Part shown: positions 1 through 10,012 of the stretch, one piece after another
Layout of the letters: each line of letters opens with the position of its first letter
Position numbering within the stretch: the stretch's first letter is position 1
Source: Candidatus Gordonibacter avicola
GTDB lineage: Bacteria > Actinomycetota > Coriobacteriia > Coriobacteriales > Eggerthellaceae
Length of the DNA: 64,000 bases
Reading direction: 5' to 3'
Assembly (NCBI GenBank): GCA_019113915.1
Contig: DXGM01000003.1
Coordinates: 1 to 64,000, forward strand
Notes under the pieces: generated by a model
Databases searched by the model: none
The model's input: the letters and a program-made list of their open reading frames with translations, nothing else
Told to the model about the DNA's origin: nothing
Program-made: the position numbers and the translations under genes

Positions 1-1494
1 CGCGACGGCGAGCAGTCGCCGGGCGCTTCCATGAACACTGAGGAGAAACTGGTTGTCGCGCGTCAGCTACTCCGACTGAACGTGGACGTGATTGAGGCGG
101 GCTTTCCCATTTCAAGCCCGGGCGACTTTGAATCTGTGCGCCGCATCGCCGAATTGGCCGGTGACCAGGCTGTTGTCTGCGGCCTCACGCGCGCGGTGGA
201 GAAGGATATCGACTGCGCGGCCGACGCGCTCAAGTACGCGAAGCGCCCGCGTATCCACACGGGCCTCGGCGTGAGTCCGAGCCACTTGCGCGACAAGCTG
301 CGCATCACCGAGGACGAATGCATCGAGCGCACCATCAAGTGCGTGAGCTACGCGAAGAAGTACGTGGAGGACGTGCAGTTCTACGCCGAGGATGCGGGCC
401 GCTCCGACTACGACTTTCTCGTGCGCGTGATCCAAGCCGCCGTGGACGCGGGTGCCACCGTGGTGAACATTCCGGACACGACGGGCTACTCGCTGCCTGA
501 GGAATTCGGCGCGCGCATCAAGTACCTGATGGAGGGCGTGCGCGGCATCGAGAACGTCACCGTGGCGGTGCACTGCCACAATGACTTGGGCATGGCCACG
601 GCGCTTGCCATGGCGGGCGTGAAGAATGGTGCCACGCAGATTGAGTGCACTATCAACGGCCTCGGCGAGCGCGCGGGCAATACGGCCATGGAAGAAGTGG
701 TCATGGCCATCAAGATGCACGAGGAAGAACTGGACGCCCACACCGATATCAACACGCGTGAATTCGTGAAGGCAAGCCGCCTGGTGTCCTCCATCACCGG
801 TATGAACGTGCAGGCCAACAAGGCCATCGTGGGCGCAAACGCGTTCGCGCATTCCTCCGGCATTCACCAGGACGGCGTACTGAAGAAGCGCGACACCTAC
901 GAGATCATCGACCCGGCCGACGTAGGCGCGGGCGCAAGCCAGATTGTGCTCACCGCGCGCTCAGGTCACGCGGCGCTCAAGCATCGTCTGGAAGAACTGG
1001 GTTACGAGCTTGAGGGCGAGGCGCTTGACCAGGTGTATGAGGCCTTCCTCAACTTGGCCGACAAGAAGAAGGAAGTGTACGACGAGGACTTGGAAAGCCT
1101 CATCAACGAGCGCGACCGCAACGAAAGCGCGCTCTACACGCTGGAGTCGGTGCAGATCAGCTGTGGCTTCCCGCTTACGCCCACGGCCACGCTTACGCTC
1201 AAGGACGCCGAGGGTGAGACGCGCACGGTGTGCGAGTACGGCACCGGCCCGATTGATGCGGTGTACAAGGCCGTGAACAAGATCATCGAGGTGGAGAACG
1301 ACCTCGCCGAATTCTCCGTGCAGTCCGTGACGCGCGGCATCGACGCGCTTGGTGAAGTGACCGTGCGCGTGACCGCCGAGGGCGGCAAGGTGTACACCGG
1401 CCGCGGCGCCGACGGCGATATCATCGTGTCGTCCACGAAGGCGTACCTGAATGCCCTCAACCGTCTGCTGTTGGACAAGCAGGAGGGGCGCTAG
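1..1494 (+). CDS. leuA: 2-isopropylmalate synthase, 5' end outside window
   Basis: This enzyme condenses acetyl-CoA with 2-oxoisovalerate in the first committed step of leucine synthesis, in the cytosol. The open frame enters from base 1 and begins with [12 protein letters not shown], the conserved N-terminal catalytic motif of the family, so the ATG at 31 is internal and only a short N-terminus is missing. The metal-binding HCHNDLG motif and the [13 protein letters not shown] segment of the TIM barrel are present. The C-terminal third matches the LeuA allosteric dimer domain, which normally carries leucine feedback. The gene is followed by two stacked hairpin terminators. Citramalate or homocitrate synthase are the alternatives, but total length and the C-terminal domain favour LeuA. 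Confidence 0.93.
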   Translation, partial: RDGEQSPGASMNTEEKLVVARQLLRLNVDVIEAGFPISSPGDFESVRRIAELAGDQAVVCGLTRAVEKDIDCAADALKYAKRPRIHTGLGVSPSHLRDKLRITEDECIERTIKCVSYAKKYVEDVQFYAEDAGRSDYDFLVRVIQAAVDAGATVVNIPDTTGYSLPEEFGARIKYLMEGVRGIENVTVAVHCHNDLGMATALAMAGVKNGATQIECTINGLGERAGNTAMEEVVMAIKMHEEELDAHTDINTREFVKASRLVSSITGMNVQANKAIVGANAFAHSSGIHQDGVLKKRDTYEIIDPADVGAGASQIVLTARSGHAALKHRLEELGYELEGEALDQVYEAFLNLADKKKEVYDEDLESLINERDRNESALYTLESVQISCGFPLTPTATLTLKDAEGETRTVCEYGTGPIDAVYKAVNKIIEVENDLAEFSVQSVTRGIDALGEVTVRVTAEGGKVYTGRGADGDIIVSSTKAYLNALNRLLLDKQEGR

Positions 1495-1534
1495 TTGACA
1501 GCTGGTTCTCGCTTGCCATAATGGTGCAAGACAG

Positions 1535-1594
1535 AAAAACGTTCGACGTTTTTGCGGAGCGGAATTGCTTATGCGATTCCGCTCTAGTTTTTTG
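1535..1594 (+). terminator. Tandem terminators after leuA
   Basis: Two hairpins stand back to back. At 1535-1553 an AAAAACGT arm pairs with ACGTTTTT. At 1557-1584 GAGCGGAAT pairs with ATTCCGCTC and is followed by a T run. The rest of the 1595-1800 gap shows no gene. It should hold the promoter of the next gene, which I cannot place confidently. Confidence 0.8.
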
Positions 1595-1800
1595 TGGGGC
1601 AAGGTTTTATTCAAGTCATCCTTAACCGCTCAAACTCAATTGCTACCTCATTAGCAGCGTTTCCTGACCGTTGACGGAGTTCCATAAAACGACGACTGAC
1701 ACAGCGCGCGCCCGCACGTATGCTGAGGGCGTTGGCTCCCCTTGAGAGCCGCGAGGTTGCACGCGGCGGAACGTCCGCCGCAGGATGAAAGGACGCACGC

Positions 1801-3285
1801 ATGGAAAATCCTGCCCAGAAGTCTTACCAGCTCTATATCGGCGGCGAGTGGCGCGACGCCTCGGACGGCGGTACGCTTGACGTGTTCTGTCCGGCCAACG
1901 GCGAACAGCTTTCCACCATTGCCGACGCGACGAAAGAGGACGTGGACGCCGCGGTCGATGCAGCGTGGAAGGCGTTCGAGACCTGGAGCAAGACCGACAA
2001 GGCAGAGCGCGCCATCATCCTGAACAAGGTCGCCGACCTCATCGAAGAGAACTCCGAGAAGTTCGCGCTGTTGGAGTCGCTCGACAACGGCAAGCCCATC
2101 CGCGAGACGCGCGCCATTGATGTGGCGCTGTCGGTTGACCACTTCCGCTACTTTGCCGGTGTGCTGCTGGCCGATACGGGTGAGGCCGACATGCTGCCTG
2201 GCAACATGATGTCGCTCACGCTGCACGAGCCCATCGGTGTAGTGGGGCAAATCGTGCCGTGGAACTTCCCGTTCCTTATGGCCGCGTGGAAGTTGGCACC
2301 GGTGTTGGCGGCCGGCGACTGCACGGTGTTCAAGCCCTCGTCTACGACGTCGCTCACGGTACTTGAGCTGGCGAAACTTACGGAAGGTATCATTCCTGCG
2401 GGCGTGTTTAACGTCGTGACGGGCCGCGGCTCGAAGTCCGGCCAGTACATCCTCGACAACCCGCGCATCAGTAAGCTGGCGTTCACCGGCTCTACCGAGG
2501 TGGGTCGCGACGTGGCTCGCGCGGCGGCCGAGCGCCTCATCCCGGCCACGCTGGAGCTGGGCGGCAAGTCCGCGAACATCATCTTCCCCGACTGCAAGTG
2601 GGATATGATGCTTGACGGCATTCAGCTGGGCATCCTGTTCAACCAAGGCCAGGTGTGCTGCGCCGGCAGCCGTATCTTCGTGCACGAGGATATCTACGAT
2701 AAGTTCGTCGAGGACGCGTACCGTGTGTTCGGCAACGTGAAGGTGGGCATGCCCTGGGAGGACGACACCCAGATGGGCAGCCAGATTGACCAGAACCAGA
2801 TGAACAAGATTCTCGACTACATTGAAATTGCCAAGCAGGAAGGTGGCCGCGTGCTCTGCGGCGGCGAGCGCGCCACGGAAGGCGAGCTGGCCAAGGGCGC
2901 GTTCTTGAAGCCCACACTGCTTGAGGTGCCGAACAACTCCTGCCGCGTGGCGCAGGAAGAGATCTTCGGCCCAGTGGCTGTGGTCATCAAGTTCAAGGAC
3001 GAGCAAGAAGTCATCGACATGGCCAACGACTCGGTGTACGGCCTCGGTGGCGCCGTGTGGACCCGCGACATCAACCGCGCCTTCCGCGTGGCTCAGGGCG
3101 TGCGTACAGGCCGCATGTGGGTGAACACCTACAACCAGATTCCCTCCGGCGCCCCGTTCGGCGGCTACAAGGAATCCGGCATCGGCCGCGAAACCCACAA
3201 GATCATGCTCGAACACTACACCCAAACCAAAAACATCATGATCAACCTCGGCGAAGAACCAAGCGGCTTCTACCCGGAGAAGTAG
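1801..3285 (+). CDS. NAD(P)-dependent aldehyde dehydrogenase
   Basis: This 494-residue protein of the aldehyde dehydrogenase superfamily oxidises an aldehyde to its acid. The family signatures are clear: the PWNFP motif of the cofactor domain, LELGGKSANI with the general-base Glu at residue 252, and GQVCCAGSR with the nucleophilic Cys at residue 286. The length is typical of tetrameric ALDHs of the acetaldehyde / betaine-aldehyde type. The start is the ATG after GGATGAAAGGA. It is monocistronic, with terminators on both sides. Substrate cannot be read from sequence. A betaine-aldehyde role would fit the nearby cai locus, but that is speculation. Confidence 0.9.
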   Translation: MENPAQKSYQLYIGGEWRDASDGGTLDVFCPANGEQLSTIADATKEDVDAAVDAAWKAFETWSKTDKAERAIILNKVADLIEENSEKFALLESLDNGKPIRETRAIDVALSVDHFRYFAGVLLADTGEADMLPGNMMSLTLHEPIGVVGQIVPWNFPFLMAAWKLAPVLAAGDCTVFKPSSTTSLTVLELAKLTEGIIPAGVFNVVTGRGSKSGQYILDNPRISKLAFTGSTEVGRDVARAAAERLIPATLELGGKSANIIFPDCKWDMMLDGIQLGILFNQGQVCCAGSRIFVHEDIYDKFVEDAYRVFGNVKVGMPWEDDTQMGSQIDQNQMNKILDYIEIAKQEGGRVLCGGERATEGELAKGAFLKPTLLEVPNNSCRVAQEEIFGPVAVVIKFKDEQEVIDMANDSVYGLGGAVWTRDINRAFRVAQGVRTGRMWVNTYNQIPSGAPFGGYKESGIGRETHKIMLEHYTQTKNIMINLGEEPSGFYPEK

Positions 3286-3310
3286 GGGAAGGCAAGCAAG
3301 AAGAACAAAC

Positions 3311-3339
3311 AAAACGGGCAGCCGAGGCTGCCCGTTTTT
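3311..3339 (+). terminator. Intrinsic terminator of the aldehyde dehydrogenase gene
   Basis: AACGGGCAGCC pairs with GGCTGCCCGTT around a 2-nt loop, flanked by A and T runs, starting 26 nt after the stop codon. Confidence 0.9.
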
Positions 3340-3370
3340 GCTGAGAGGGTGGCGTGTCGCAATGAAAAGA

Positions 3371-3453
3371 GTGACGCGCTATCGCGCAAGCTATTGAGCC
3401 AAGAGAGGATACCCTTCCCATCTGGCGTAATTAATAGCGCGTAAGCGCGTCAC
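3371..3453. repeat. Short palindromic element with GTGACGCGCT terminal repeats (family C, copy 1)
   Basis: This 83-bp unit is bounded by GTGACGCGCTATCGCGC on the left and its near-complement ending GCGCGTCAC on the right. The same termini bound a 323-bp element at 23950-24272. No coding capacity. It looks like a MITE-type or REP-like repeat. Confidence 0.6.
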
Positions 3454-3517
3454 CTCATGTTACACGGGGGAGGAACAGAGGAATCGAAACCCCTTCGTCC
3501 ATGGTGGAGCGCGGATT

Positions 3518-3644
3518 GGCAGAAAAGTCGTTTTAGGTACGGATTTTTCAAAAGCTCATTAGAGAAACCCCAGGTCAATTTTTCCGCGAAGCCATCGATG
3601 CAGCGAAATTGGGCGAAAATCCGTACCTAAGGGCGATCTCTGCC
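3518..3644. repeat. 127-bp inverted-repeat element between ALDH and DUF1269-like genes
   Basis: TTAGGTACGGATTTT (3533-3547) is repeated perfectly inverted at 3616-3630. The homology extends outward, with gaps, to GGCAGA on the left and TCTGCC on the right, giving arms of about 30 bp around a 68-bp centre. I see no coding sequence, so it may be a non-autonomous mobile element. Apart from this and the family C repeat, the 3346-3797 gap holds nothing recognisable. Confidence 0.55.
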
Positions 3645-3797
3645 ATTTTAGGTTGGTGGACTGCCAGTTAAGGTGGTGTTGGGGACAACGTGGCAACATA
3701 CCGGTGGCGGGCTGGCGGCAGATGGGGGTTGTGCTCGTGGTTGCCACCCTGGGGGCTTTACGCTGAAAACTCGATTAAACCAGCGAAAGGAGCCTGC

Positions 3798-4286
3798 ATG
3801 AGTACGCTTGTTGTGCTTGGATATCCGAGCGAGGCGGAGGCCAAGTCCGCCTACCAGAAGATTCTCGACCTCGATAAGGATCTCATCGTTAGCCTGCAAT
3901 CCGTGGCCGTGGTGGCGCGCCGCGCCGACGGCAAGTATGACGTGGTTACCCCCGGCTCGAAGGTGGGCACCTCAGCCGTGTGGGGCCTCTTCTGGGGCGT
4001 GTTGTTCGGCCTGCTGTTCTTCGTGCCTATCATCGGTGCGGCGCTCGGCGCTGGCATTGGCGCGCTCACGGGCCTCATCGTGAAGCGCGGCGTGGACAAC
4101 GACTTCCAGGATCGCGTGCGCAACCTGCTGTCCAACGATGACAGCGCGGCCGTGTTCATGGTGGTTGACGAAATGACCACCGACAAGTTCGTCCAAGCCA
4201 TCAAGCCCTTCGGCGGCGACGTCCTGCAAACCTCCCTCTCCTTCAAAGACGAGGAAGAACTCAAGCACGCCCTCTTCAAGGAATAG
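3798..4286 (+). CDS. DUF1269-like small membrane protein
   Basis: A 162-residue protein with a short alpha/beta N-terminal part, then a glycine- and alanine-rich hydrophobic hairpin at about residues 60-95 (GLFWGVLFGLLFFVPIIG and ALGAGIGALTGLIV), then a soluble C-terminal half. This layout matches the DUF1269 family of membrane-associated proteins of unknown function, often described as stress-linked. The ATG at 3798 is chosen over an in-frame ATG at 3690 because GAAAGGAG precedes it and the upstream extension is low-complexity. It stands alone between terminators. Confidence 0.75.
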   Translation: MSTLVVLGYPSEAEAKSAYQKILDLDKDLIVSLQSVAVVARRADGKYDVVTPGSKVGTSAVWGLFWGVLFGLLFFVPIIGAALGAGIGALTGLIVKRGVDNDFQDRVRNLLSNDDSAAVFMVVDEMTTDKFVQAIKPFGGDVLQTSLSFKDEEELKHALFKE

Positions 4287-4354
4287 CGCACCTGCGCACC
4301 AGAGCCCCCGGCGCTCACAGCGACAGCGCCGCCAGTGCTCACATGCTTACCAAA

Positions 4355-4390
4355 CGAAAGGAGGCCCGCCACCCGGCGAGCCTCCTTTCG
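4355..4390. terminator. Bidirectional terminator
   Basis: CGAAAGGAGGC pairs with GCCTCCTTTCG between two convergent genes. Confidence 0.75.
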
Positions 4391-4406
4391 CGTTCCTCAA
4401 GCGCCC

Positions 4407-5882
4407 CTAAAAGTCGCTTCGTTGCATGTTGAGGTAGTTTAACAACTCGCTTCGCTTGTGAATTTGCATCTTGTCGTAGATGTGGCGGATGTGCGTGTTC
4501 ACGGTGTAGGGCGAAATAACCAGCTTCACCGAAATGGTGTTGGTGGCATACCCGCGCGCGATAAGGCCCAGAATCTCCAGCTCACGGGCCGACAGCGAAA
4601 ACTCCTTGGCCACTTCCGCGCAAATCTCGTCGATCTCGGCTTTCGAAGGCGGCGCAGCCGTCAGCGCCAAAATGCTGAACTCCTGGCGCACCAGTGGAAT
4701 AAGCAGCGCCGCCAACACGCACACCAGCACCAGGCACGTCTCAGGCGTAATGGCGAACGCCACGTCGGGCGCGTGCTCATACGCCACCGCCAGCGTGTTG
4801 CCCACCGCAATACCCGCGCGCACAAACCCACCCGAGAAGCTAAACGCCAGCGCCGGCGAGTTGTACCCCTTCGACGTCAAAATACCGAAGTACATAATAA
4901 GTAAGATTTCAAAGATGGATGAAATGCCCAGCGCCATAATAAAGGCGGGGAAGTACAGCGCCTCGTCGGCCAAAAACAGCGAGAACGCCACAATTTCCAA
5001 TGCCAGCAGCCACGGGTACAGCTTGAAGATGTTCACCTTGTCCTTGGACGCGCGCGAAATGCCTGCCAGCACCAACATAATCACCGCGCCACACAGAATG
5101 CCAATGGTGAAGCTGGACACCTGCGTCGGCAGAACCTGCCAGGGAATGATGGCCGCCAAAAAATACGCAGCAACCGAAGCCACAAACGAGATGGCACACA
5201 CGGTGACCATGCTCTTGAGTGCGCCCTGCGAAGCGTTTTTCGGCAGCAGCGGCGGGAACGAGCGCTCGCCATCGCGCCGCGCCAGCATAAGCAGCGCGCC
5301 GGAGGCAAGCGGCAACAGCGCCGTGAACACCGTGGACACATAAGGTGGCAACACCAGCGCCAAACCCACGCACACCAGCAAGGTGATGCCAAACGTCGTC
5401 CCAATATGCTTAATAGTGAATTTCGCCTTCACGCACGCATAGCGCTCGCCCCAGAGAATCCACAGCGCCGCCTCCGCCGCACCCAAAATAAAGGACAGTA
5501 GGTACGCCACGCCCGGCACCTGAAACGAGAACGGCGTCAAACACAGCACCAAGGTAGCCGCCGCCGCAAGGGCGGGCGCCACCCACGCAATCCATCCGTA
5601 CGACGACAGGTGCCGCTTGCGCCCCAGTACCAGTGCAATAAGAAACAAAAACAGTACCGTGGCACCCAAATTAACAAGCCACGAAATAGTCACGCGCTCA
5701 TCGAGTAGTTCCGTTTGCACGAACATGTGCGGCACGAACCAGAGCGCGTAGTGCCATGCCAACAACAGCGCGAAGCCAACATATTTAACAGATGGCTGCG
5801 TCACAAACGCGATCCACGACCCACCCGTCGCGCCCTCGCGCCCGCTCTTTCCCCCGGACTTCCCCTCCAGTGCTTGATCCAT
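4407..5882 (-). CDS. LuxR-family regulator with N-terminal 12-helix membrane domain
   Basis: The protein has 491 residues. About residues 30-400 form roughly a dozen hydrophobic segments resembling an MFS permease. The last 65 residues are a LuxR/GerE helix-turn-helix (LSARELEILGLIARGY, then the recognition helix region around TVNTHIRHIYDKM). There is no receiver domain, so the membrane part is the likely sensor. This architecture is abundant in Eggerthellaceae, where such regulators sit beside the catabolic operons they control. Here the gene is divergent from the MFS-caiABC operon across a 300-bp gap, so it is the obvious candidate regulator of the cai locus. A shared 10-bp motif upstream of both halves of the locus is described separately. 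Confidence 0.88.
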   Translation of the reverse strand: MDQALEGKSGGKSGREGATGGSWIAFVTQPSVKYVGFALLLAWHYALWFVPHMFVQTELLDERVTISWLVNLGATVLFLFLIALVLGRKRHLSSYGWIAWVAPALAAAATLVLCLTPFSFQVPGVAYLLSFILGAAEAALWILWGERYACVKAKFTIKHIGTTFGITLLVCVGLALVLPPYVSTVFTALLPLASGALLMLARRDGERSFPPLLPKNASQGALKSMVTVCAISFVASVAAYFLAAIIPWQVLPTQVSSFTIGILCGAVIMLVLAGISRASKDKVNIFKLYPWLLALEIVAFSLFLADEALYFPAFIMALGISSIFEILLIMYFGILTSKGYNSPALAFSFSGGFVRAGIAVGNTLAVAYEHAPDVAFAITPETCLVLVCVLAALLIPLVRQEFSILALTAAPPSKAEIDEICAEVAKEFSLSARELEILGLIARGYATNTISVKLVISPYTVNTHIRHIYDKMQIHKRSELLNYLNMQRSDF

Positions 5883-6183
5883 AGTGCGCCCACCCTTCCT
5901 GCTTGGTTGTGCGATGGATAACGATGCTTACGACCTGCCCCGATTTCTCCCGCGCGGTGCAAAGAAGACCCGCGCTACTCATTGGTAAAAAACTATCACC
6001 AAATCCTCGGTAATGCCTCACAAAAAAGTAAGTATTCGGTTGTTCGCGCCGATTTTGCGATGGCAAACCACCCCTCGGCGAGCAGTATGCGCTCATCGGC
6101 CCGGAACCCGCTTCCCACGGCACCCCGGGCGCCGCCAAGGGGAAGTGTGAAACCGGTGAACTGCAAGGAGAAAGGAAAGCGCA
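5883..6183. promoter_or_regulatory. Divergent promoter region between the LuxR regulator and the cai operon
   Basis: This 301-bp non-coding gap must carry both promoters. It contains TTTTGCGATG at 6053-6062, which recurs twice in the caiD-fixA divergent region about 10 kb away and is a candidate operator. A GAGAAAGGAAAG Shine-Dalgarno region precedes the MFS start at 6184. I could not assign -35/-10 boxes with confidence. Confidence 0.5.
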
Positions 6184-7506
6184 ATGTCACTGCTTGCCAA
6201 GAGCAAGGGTGAGGTCACCTATAAGGACCTCTCAGGGGTCCATAAGTGGTTCCTCATCATTCTCGTGTCCATGGGCTCATCCATTATTTACACGCCCGTG
6301 TATCTGAAGAACGTGTTTTACGAGCCCCTTATGCAGGGTCTCGGTTGCACGAATGCAGACCTGGGGGCGCTGCTGTCGTGCTACGCCATCGCTGCGGTGG
6401 TGTGCTATCTGCCCTCGGGCATTCTCGCGGATAAGATTCGCATGCGCACGCTGTCGTGGGTAGGTTTCGGCGGCACGGCGGTGCTCACGTTTGTCTACGC
6501 AATGCTGCCTTCACTCGCGCTGCTGTATGTGCTGTTTGTGGGCTTCGGTATTACCTCCATCCTCATCTGGTGGGGCACACGCTTTAAGATTGTGCGCCTG
6601 TGCTGTGCTGAGGATGAATACGCCTCCAAGATTGGCACAAGCTACTCCATCTATGGCGCGGCGGGCCTCATCATCGGCCTCATCAACGCCGCCATCGTGT
6701 CGGCCATTCCGGTGCCGTCTGAGGGTATTCAGGTGCTGCTGGTGTTCCTGGGCGTGCTCATTGCCATCCTGGCGGTGCTGTCCTTCCTGTTCATCCCCAA
6801 CTTCAAGGGCGAAATTGACCCGAACGCGAAGCTTTTCAGCCTGGGCGAAGTTGTGCAGGCCATCAAGCACCCCGGCGTTCTGTGGGCCTGCCTTGCGTAC
6901 TTCTGCGTGTATACGGTGTATCAGGGCGTCACCTACACCACGCCGTTCATGACGACGTGCTTCGCCGCCCCGGTGTTCATCGTGTCGGTTGTGGGCCTTA
7001 TCCGCACCTACGGCATTGGCCTGATTGCAGGCCCCGTGGCTGGCCTGTTCGCCGACAAGCTGCTGAAGAGCCCGTCGAAGTCCATCCTACTCTTCTTCGC
7101 CGCCGCCGCCGTGGTGCTGGCCGCCTTCCTCGTGCTGCCGCGCGACGCGGGCATGGTAGTGGCTGTGGCTGCGCTCATCGTGGTGCTGGGCTTTGTCACC
7201 TACGGCGCGTTCTCCATCGGTTCGTCGCCGCTCACTGAGGCCAAGGTGCCCATGTCCATCTTCGGTACGGCCTCCGGCATTCTGTCCGTCATCGGCTTCA
7301 TGCCCGACGTGTTCGTGCACACCTGGTTCGGCGGCATGATTGATGCCCAGGGTGAAGCCGCGTTCAACACCATCTTCCTCGTGCTGATTGCGTTCGCGGT
7401 CGTGGGCTGCTTCTGCCTGGTCATGACGCGCCGCTCCATGAAGAAGAACGAGGCCCTGGAAGCCGCCGCTCCCGCGAGCGACGAGGCTGTGGCCGCCGCC
7501 AAGTAA
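6184..7506 (+). CDS. MFS transporter heading the cai operon
   Basis: This 440-residue integral membrane protein has about 12 hydrophobic segments. Between helices 2 and 3 it has the MFS signature-like GILADKIRMRTL loop. The C-terminus is short, charged and cytoplasmic. It starts the operon MFS-caiA-caiB-caiC, with 84 bp to caiA, so it probably imports the operon's substrate or exchanges substrate for product. The E. coli cai operon uses the BCCT antiporter CaiT instead, and no BCCT-like gene is present here. The family is certain; the substrate is inferred only from context. Confidence 0.82.
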   Translation: MSLLAKSKGEVTYKDLSGVHKWFLIILVSMGSSIIYTPVYLKNVFYEPLMQGLGCTNADLGALLSCYAIAAVVCYLPSGILADKIRMRTLSWVGFGGTAVLTFVYAMLPSLALLYVLFVGFGITSILIWWGTRFKIVRLCCAEDEYASKIGTSYSIYGAAGLIIGLINAAIVSAIPVPSEGIQVLLVFLGVLIAILAVLSFLFIPNFKGEIDPNAKLFSLGEVVQAIKHPGVLWACLAYFCVYTVYQGVTYTTPFMTTCFAAPVFIVSVVGLIRTYGIGLIAGPVAGLFADKLLKSPSKSILLFFAAAAVVLAAFLVLPRDAGMVVAVAALIVVLGFVTYGAFSIGSSPLTEAKVPMSIFGTASGILSVIGFMPDVFVHTWFGGMIDAQGEAAFNTIFLVLIAFAVVGCFCLVMTRRSMKKNEALEAAAPASDEAVAAAK

Positions 7507-7590
7507 CAGGGCCGGCGCGCCCCACGCGCCCATATTCGGATTGCCAGCGGGGAAAGGCCCCGTTGGACCATCGCCAAAAGGAGGATCGTC

Positions 7591-8742
7591 ATGGATTTCA
7601 AACTGACGGACGAGCAGGAGCTTATCGTTGACAGCTACCGCGAGTACATGGAAAGCGAGAACTGGGAAACGTACTTTCATGAGTGCGACGAAAAGCACGA
7701 ATACCCGCTGCGCTGGGTGAAGGGTCTGTGCGAGCTGGGCTTCGACCAGATCATGCTGCCGGAGAGCCACGGCGGCCTGGGTCTTGAGCAGCCTTGCGTC
7801 ACGCTCATGGCCGTGTATGAGGTGCTCGGCCGCTACGGCGCCCCCACTTACGTGCTCTACCAGCTGCCCGGCTTCGAAACCGTCATCCGCGAGGGCACCG
7901 AAGAGCAGATTGAAGCCGTGCTGTCCACGCTGGGTTCCGGCGAGCAGATTTGGAACTCCGCCTGCACCGAGCCGGGCGCGGGCTCTGACGTGGGAGCGCT
8001 CCAGACCACGTACAAGCGCGAGAACGGCAAGATTTACCTCAACGGCACCAAAACCTTCATCACGTCGTCCGCCGGCGTGAAGTACCTGGTCATCATGGCG
8101 AAGAACGCCGACGACGAGACCATGTTCACCGAGTTTTTCCTCGACATGTCCAAGCCGGGCGTGCGCCTGTCGCCGCTCACCAAGCTGGGCCTGCGCATGG
8201 ACAGCTGCTGCGAGGTGTACATGGATAACGTGGAGCTTGAGGAAAAGGACATCTTCGGCAAAGAGGGCAACGGCTTCATGCGTGGCGTGTCCGACTTCAA
8301 CTTCGAGCGCTGGCTCGTGGGCGCCTGCGACTACGGCACTGCCATCAGCGCGTTTGAGGACGCTATGGCGCATGCGAACACCCGCATCGCGTTCGGCAAG
8401 CCCATCAGCCGCTTCCAGCTGAACCAGCTCAAGATCACCGAGATGTGCATCAAGCTGACGAACATGAAGAACATGCTGTACGAGGCCGCCTGGAACGCCG
8501 ACAACAACGACGGCAACTTTGACCCGGCCGCAGCCGCCATGTGCAAGTACTACTGCGCCAACGCCGCCTTCGAGGTGACCGACGACGCCATGCAGATCAT
8601 GGGCGGCATCGCCGTGGCCTCCGAGCACCGCATCAACCGCATCTGGCGCGACCTGCGCGTGGACCGCGTCTCGGGCGGCACCGACGAGATGATGGTCCTG
8701 GCCACCTCCAAGGGCGCCTCCATCAAGTACAAGCAGAAGTAA
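7591..8742 (+). CDS. caiA: Crotonobetainyl-CoA reductase-like acyl-CoA dehydrogenase
   Basis: This is a 383-residue flavoprotein of the acyl-CoA dehydrogenase family. It follows E. coli CaiA along its whole length as I recall that sequence, including [11 protein letters not shown] at the start, [32 protein letters not shown] and [12 protein letters not shown] near the end. CaiA works in the reductive direction, reducing crotonobetainyl-CoA to gamma-butyrobetainyl-CoA with electrons from FixABCX, which is encoded downstream. The start has a strong AAAGGAGGATCGTC leader. The enzyme class is very sure. That the substrate is crotonobetainyl-CoA itself, rather than another enoyl-CoA, is likely but unproven. 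Confidence 0.9.
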   Translation: MDFKLTDEQELIVDSYREYMESENWETYFHECDEKHEYPLRWVKGLCELGFDQIMLPESHGGLGLEQPCVTLMAVYEVLGRYGAPTYVLYQLPGFETVIREGTEEQIEAVLSTLGSGEQIWNSACTEPGAGSDVGALQTTYKRENGKIYLNGTKTFITSSAGVKYLVIMAKNADDETMFTEFFLDMSKPGVRLSPLTKLGLRMDSCCEVYMDNVELEEKDIFGKEGNGFMRGVSDFNFERWLVGACDYGTAISAFEDAMAHANTRIAFGKPISRFQLNQLKITEMCIKLTNMKNMLYEAAWNADNNDGNFDPAAAAMCKYYCANAAFEVTDDAMQIMGGIAVASEHRINRIWRDLRVDRVSGGTDEMMVLATSKGASIKYKQK

Positions 8743-8787
8743 GCAAGCGTACGCACTGTCATCACCACTACTATAGGAGGAATCATC

Positions 8788-10002
8788 ATGGCACTTCCCA
8801 CTGAAAAGCCGTCTTATGGGCCCCTCGATGGCGTGAAGGTTGTGTACTCGGCGGTGGAACTGGCCTGCCCGAAGGCGTGCGACTTGCTCGCCGACTGGGG
8901 TGCCGACGTCGTGTGGCTTGAAAACACGGGCGCGGGCGACACCATCCGCGACACCCCCTACGTCAAGCAGGCCGAGCGCCGCAACCAGCGCTCCGTGGCC
9001 CTGAACTACTTCTCCGACGAGGGCAAGAAGATCCTGTTCGAACTCGTGAAGGATGCCGACATCTTCATGGAGGCCTCCAAGGGCGGCACGTACGCCAAGC
9101 ACGGCGTGACCGACGAGGTGCTCTGGGAGATCAACCCGAAGCTGGTCATCGTGCACGTGTCTGGCTTTGGCCAGGAAGGCGACATGAAGATGGTCAAGCG
9201 CGCCGCCTACGACCTCACAGTTATGGCGTACTCCGGCTACATGTCGCAGAACGGCACGCCTGAGCAGCCCATGAACCCGGGCCCCTACGCCGGCGACTAC
9301 TTCAACACGCTCATGATTGCCTCTTCGTCGCTGGCCGCGCTCTACCGCGCCGCCAAGACGGGCAAGGGCGAAAGCATCGACCTGGCCATGTACGAAACGC
9401 TGCTGTCCATTGGCCAGTACTACCTGGTGGACTACCTGAACGAGGGCATCAAGTGGCCTCGCCCCGGCGCCCGCAACCAGAACCTCTGCGGCATCGGTGA
9501 GTACCAGTGCAAGGACGGCTTCTTGGGCATTTGCCTCTACGGCGTCGACCAGAACAAGTACTTCCTTGAGGCCATTGGCCTCGGGCATCTGTGGGGCACC
9601 GAGGACATCCCCGAGGACACGAGCGGCCTGTGGCTTTCGAACCCGCATGCCCGCGAGATCGAAGACGCGTTCGAGAAGTACTGCGCCGAGCGTTCGAAGT
9701 ACGACATTGAGGAAGACTTCGCGGCACACCGTATTGCCGTGCAGGTAGTCATGGAGTTCGAGGATCTCGTGAAGGAAGAGCACCTTGAGAAGCGCGGCGT
9801 GTGGCAGGAGTGGGAGACGGCCGACGGTGAGGTGTTCAAGGGCCTGGGCGTGTTCCCCAAGTTCAAGAACAACCCTGGTCAGATTTGGCGTCCCATGCCT
9901 CCGCAGGGCGGCGACACGGTGGACGTGCTGACGAAGCTGGGTTACACGCGCGAGCAGATCGACGAGCTGGCGGCCGCCGGCGTCGTGAAAATCGCCGAAT
10001 AA
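8788..10002 (+). CDS. caiB: Class III CoA-transferase, L-carnitine CoA-transferase-like
   Basis: This 404-residue family III CoA-transferase moves CoA between gamma-butyrobetainyl-CoA (or crotonobetainyl-CoA) and the incoming betaine acid. It resembles E. coli CaiB throughout: the opening PLDGVKVVYSAVELA, NPKLVIVHVSGFGQ, the active-site loop PYAGDYF with the covalent-intermediate Asp at residue 170, GKGESIDLAMYE, and PKFKNNPGQIWR near the C-terminus. It lies 45 bp after caiA behind ATAGGAGGAATCATC and is closed by a hairpin terminator at 10013-10050, just before caiC. Confidence 0.9.
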   Translation: MALPTEKPSYGPLDGVKVVYSAVELACPKACDLLADWGADVVWLENTGAGDTIRDTPYVKQAERRNQRSVALNYFSDEGKKILFELVKDADIFMEASKGGTYAKHGVTDEVLWEINPKLVIVHVSGFGQEGDMKMVKRAAYDLTVMAYSGYMSQNGTPEQPMNPGPYAGDYFNTLMIASSSLAALYRAAKTGKGESIDLAMYETLLSIGQYYLVDYLNEGIKWPRPGARNQNLCGIGEYQCKDGFLGICLYGVDQNKYFLEAIGLGHLWGTEDIPEDTSGLWLSNPHAREIEDAFEKYCAERSKYDIEEDFAAHRIAVQVVMEFEDLVKEEHLEKRGVWQEWETADGEVFKGLGVFPKFKNNPGQIWRPMPPQGGDTVDVLTKLGYTREQIDELAAAGVVKIAE

Positions 10003-10012
10003 GTAAGTGGGG

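Noticed and set aside
1651-3312. 553-residue minus-strand open frame opposite the aldehyde dehydrogenase
   Set aside because: Shadow of an unmistakable ALDH; His/Arg/Val-rich composition and no domain.
7087-9783. 898-residue minus-strand open frame
   Set aside because: It lies antisense to the MFS, caiA and caiB genes, is rich in His, Arg, Val and Leu from GC-rich shadow codons, and has no family motif. It is an artefact of GC-biased third positions.
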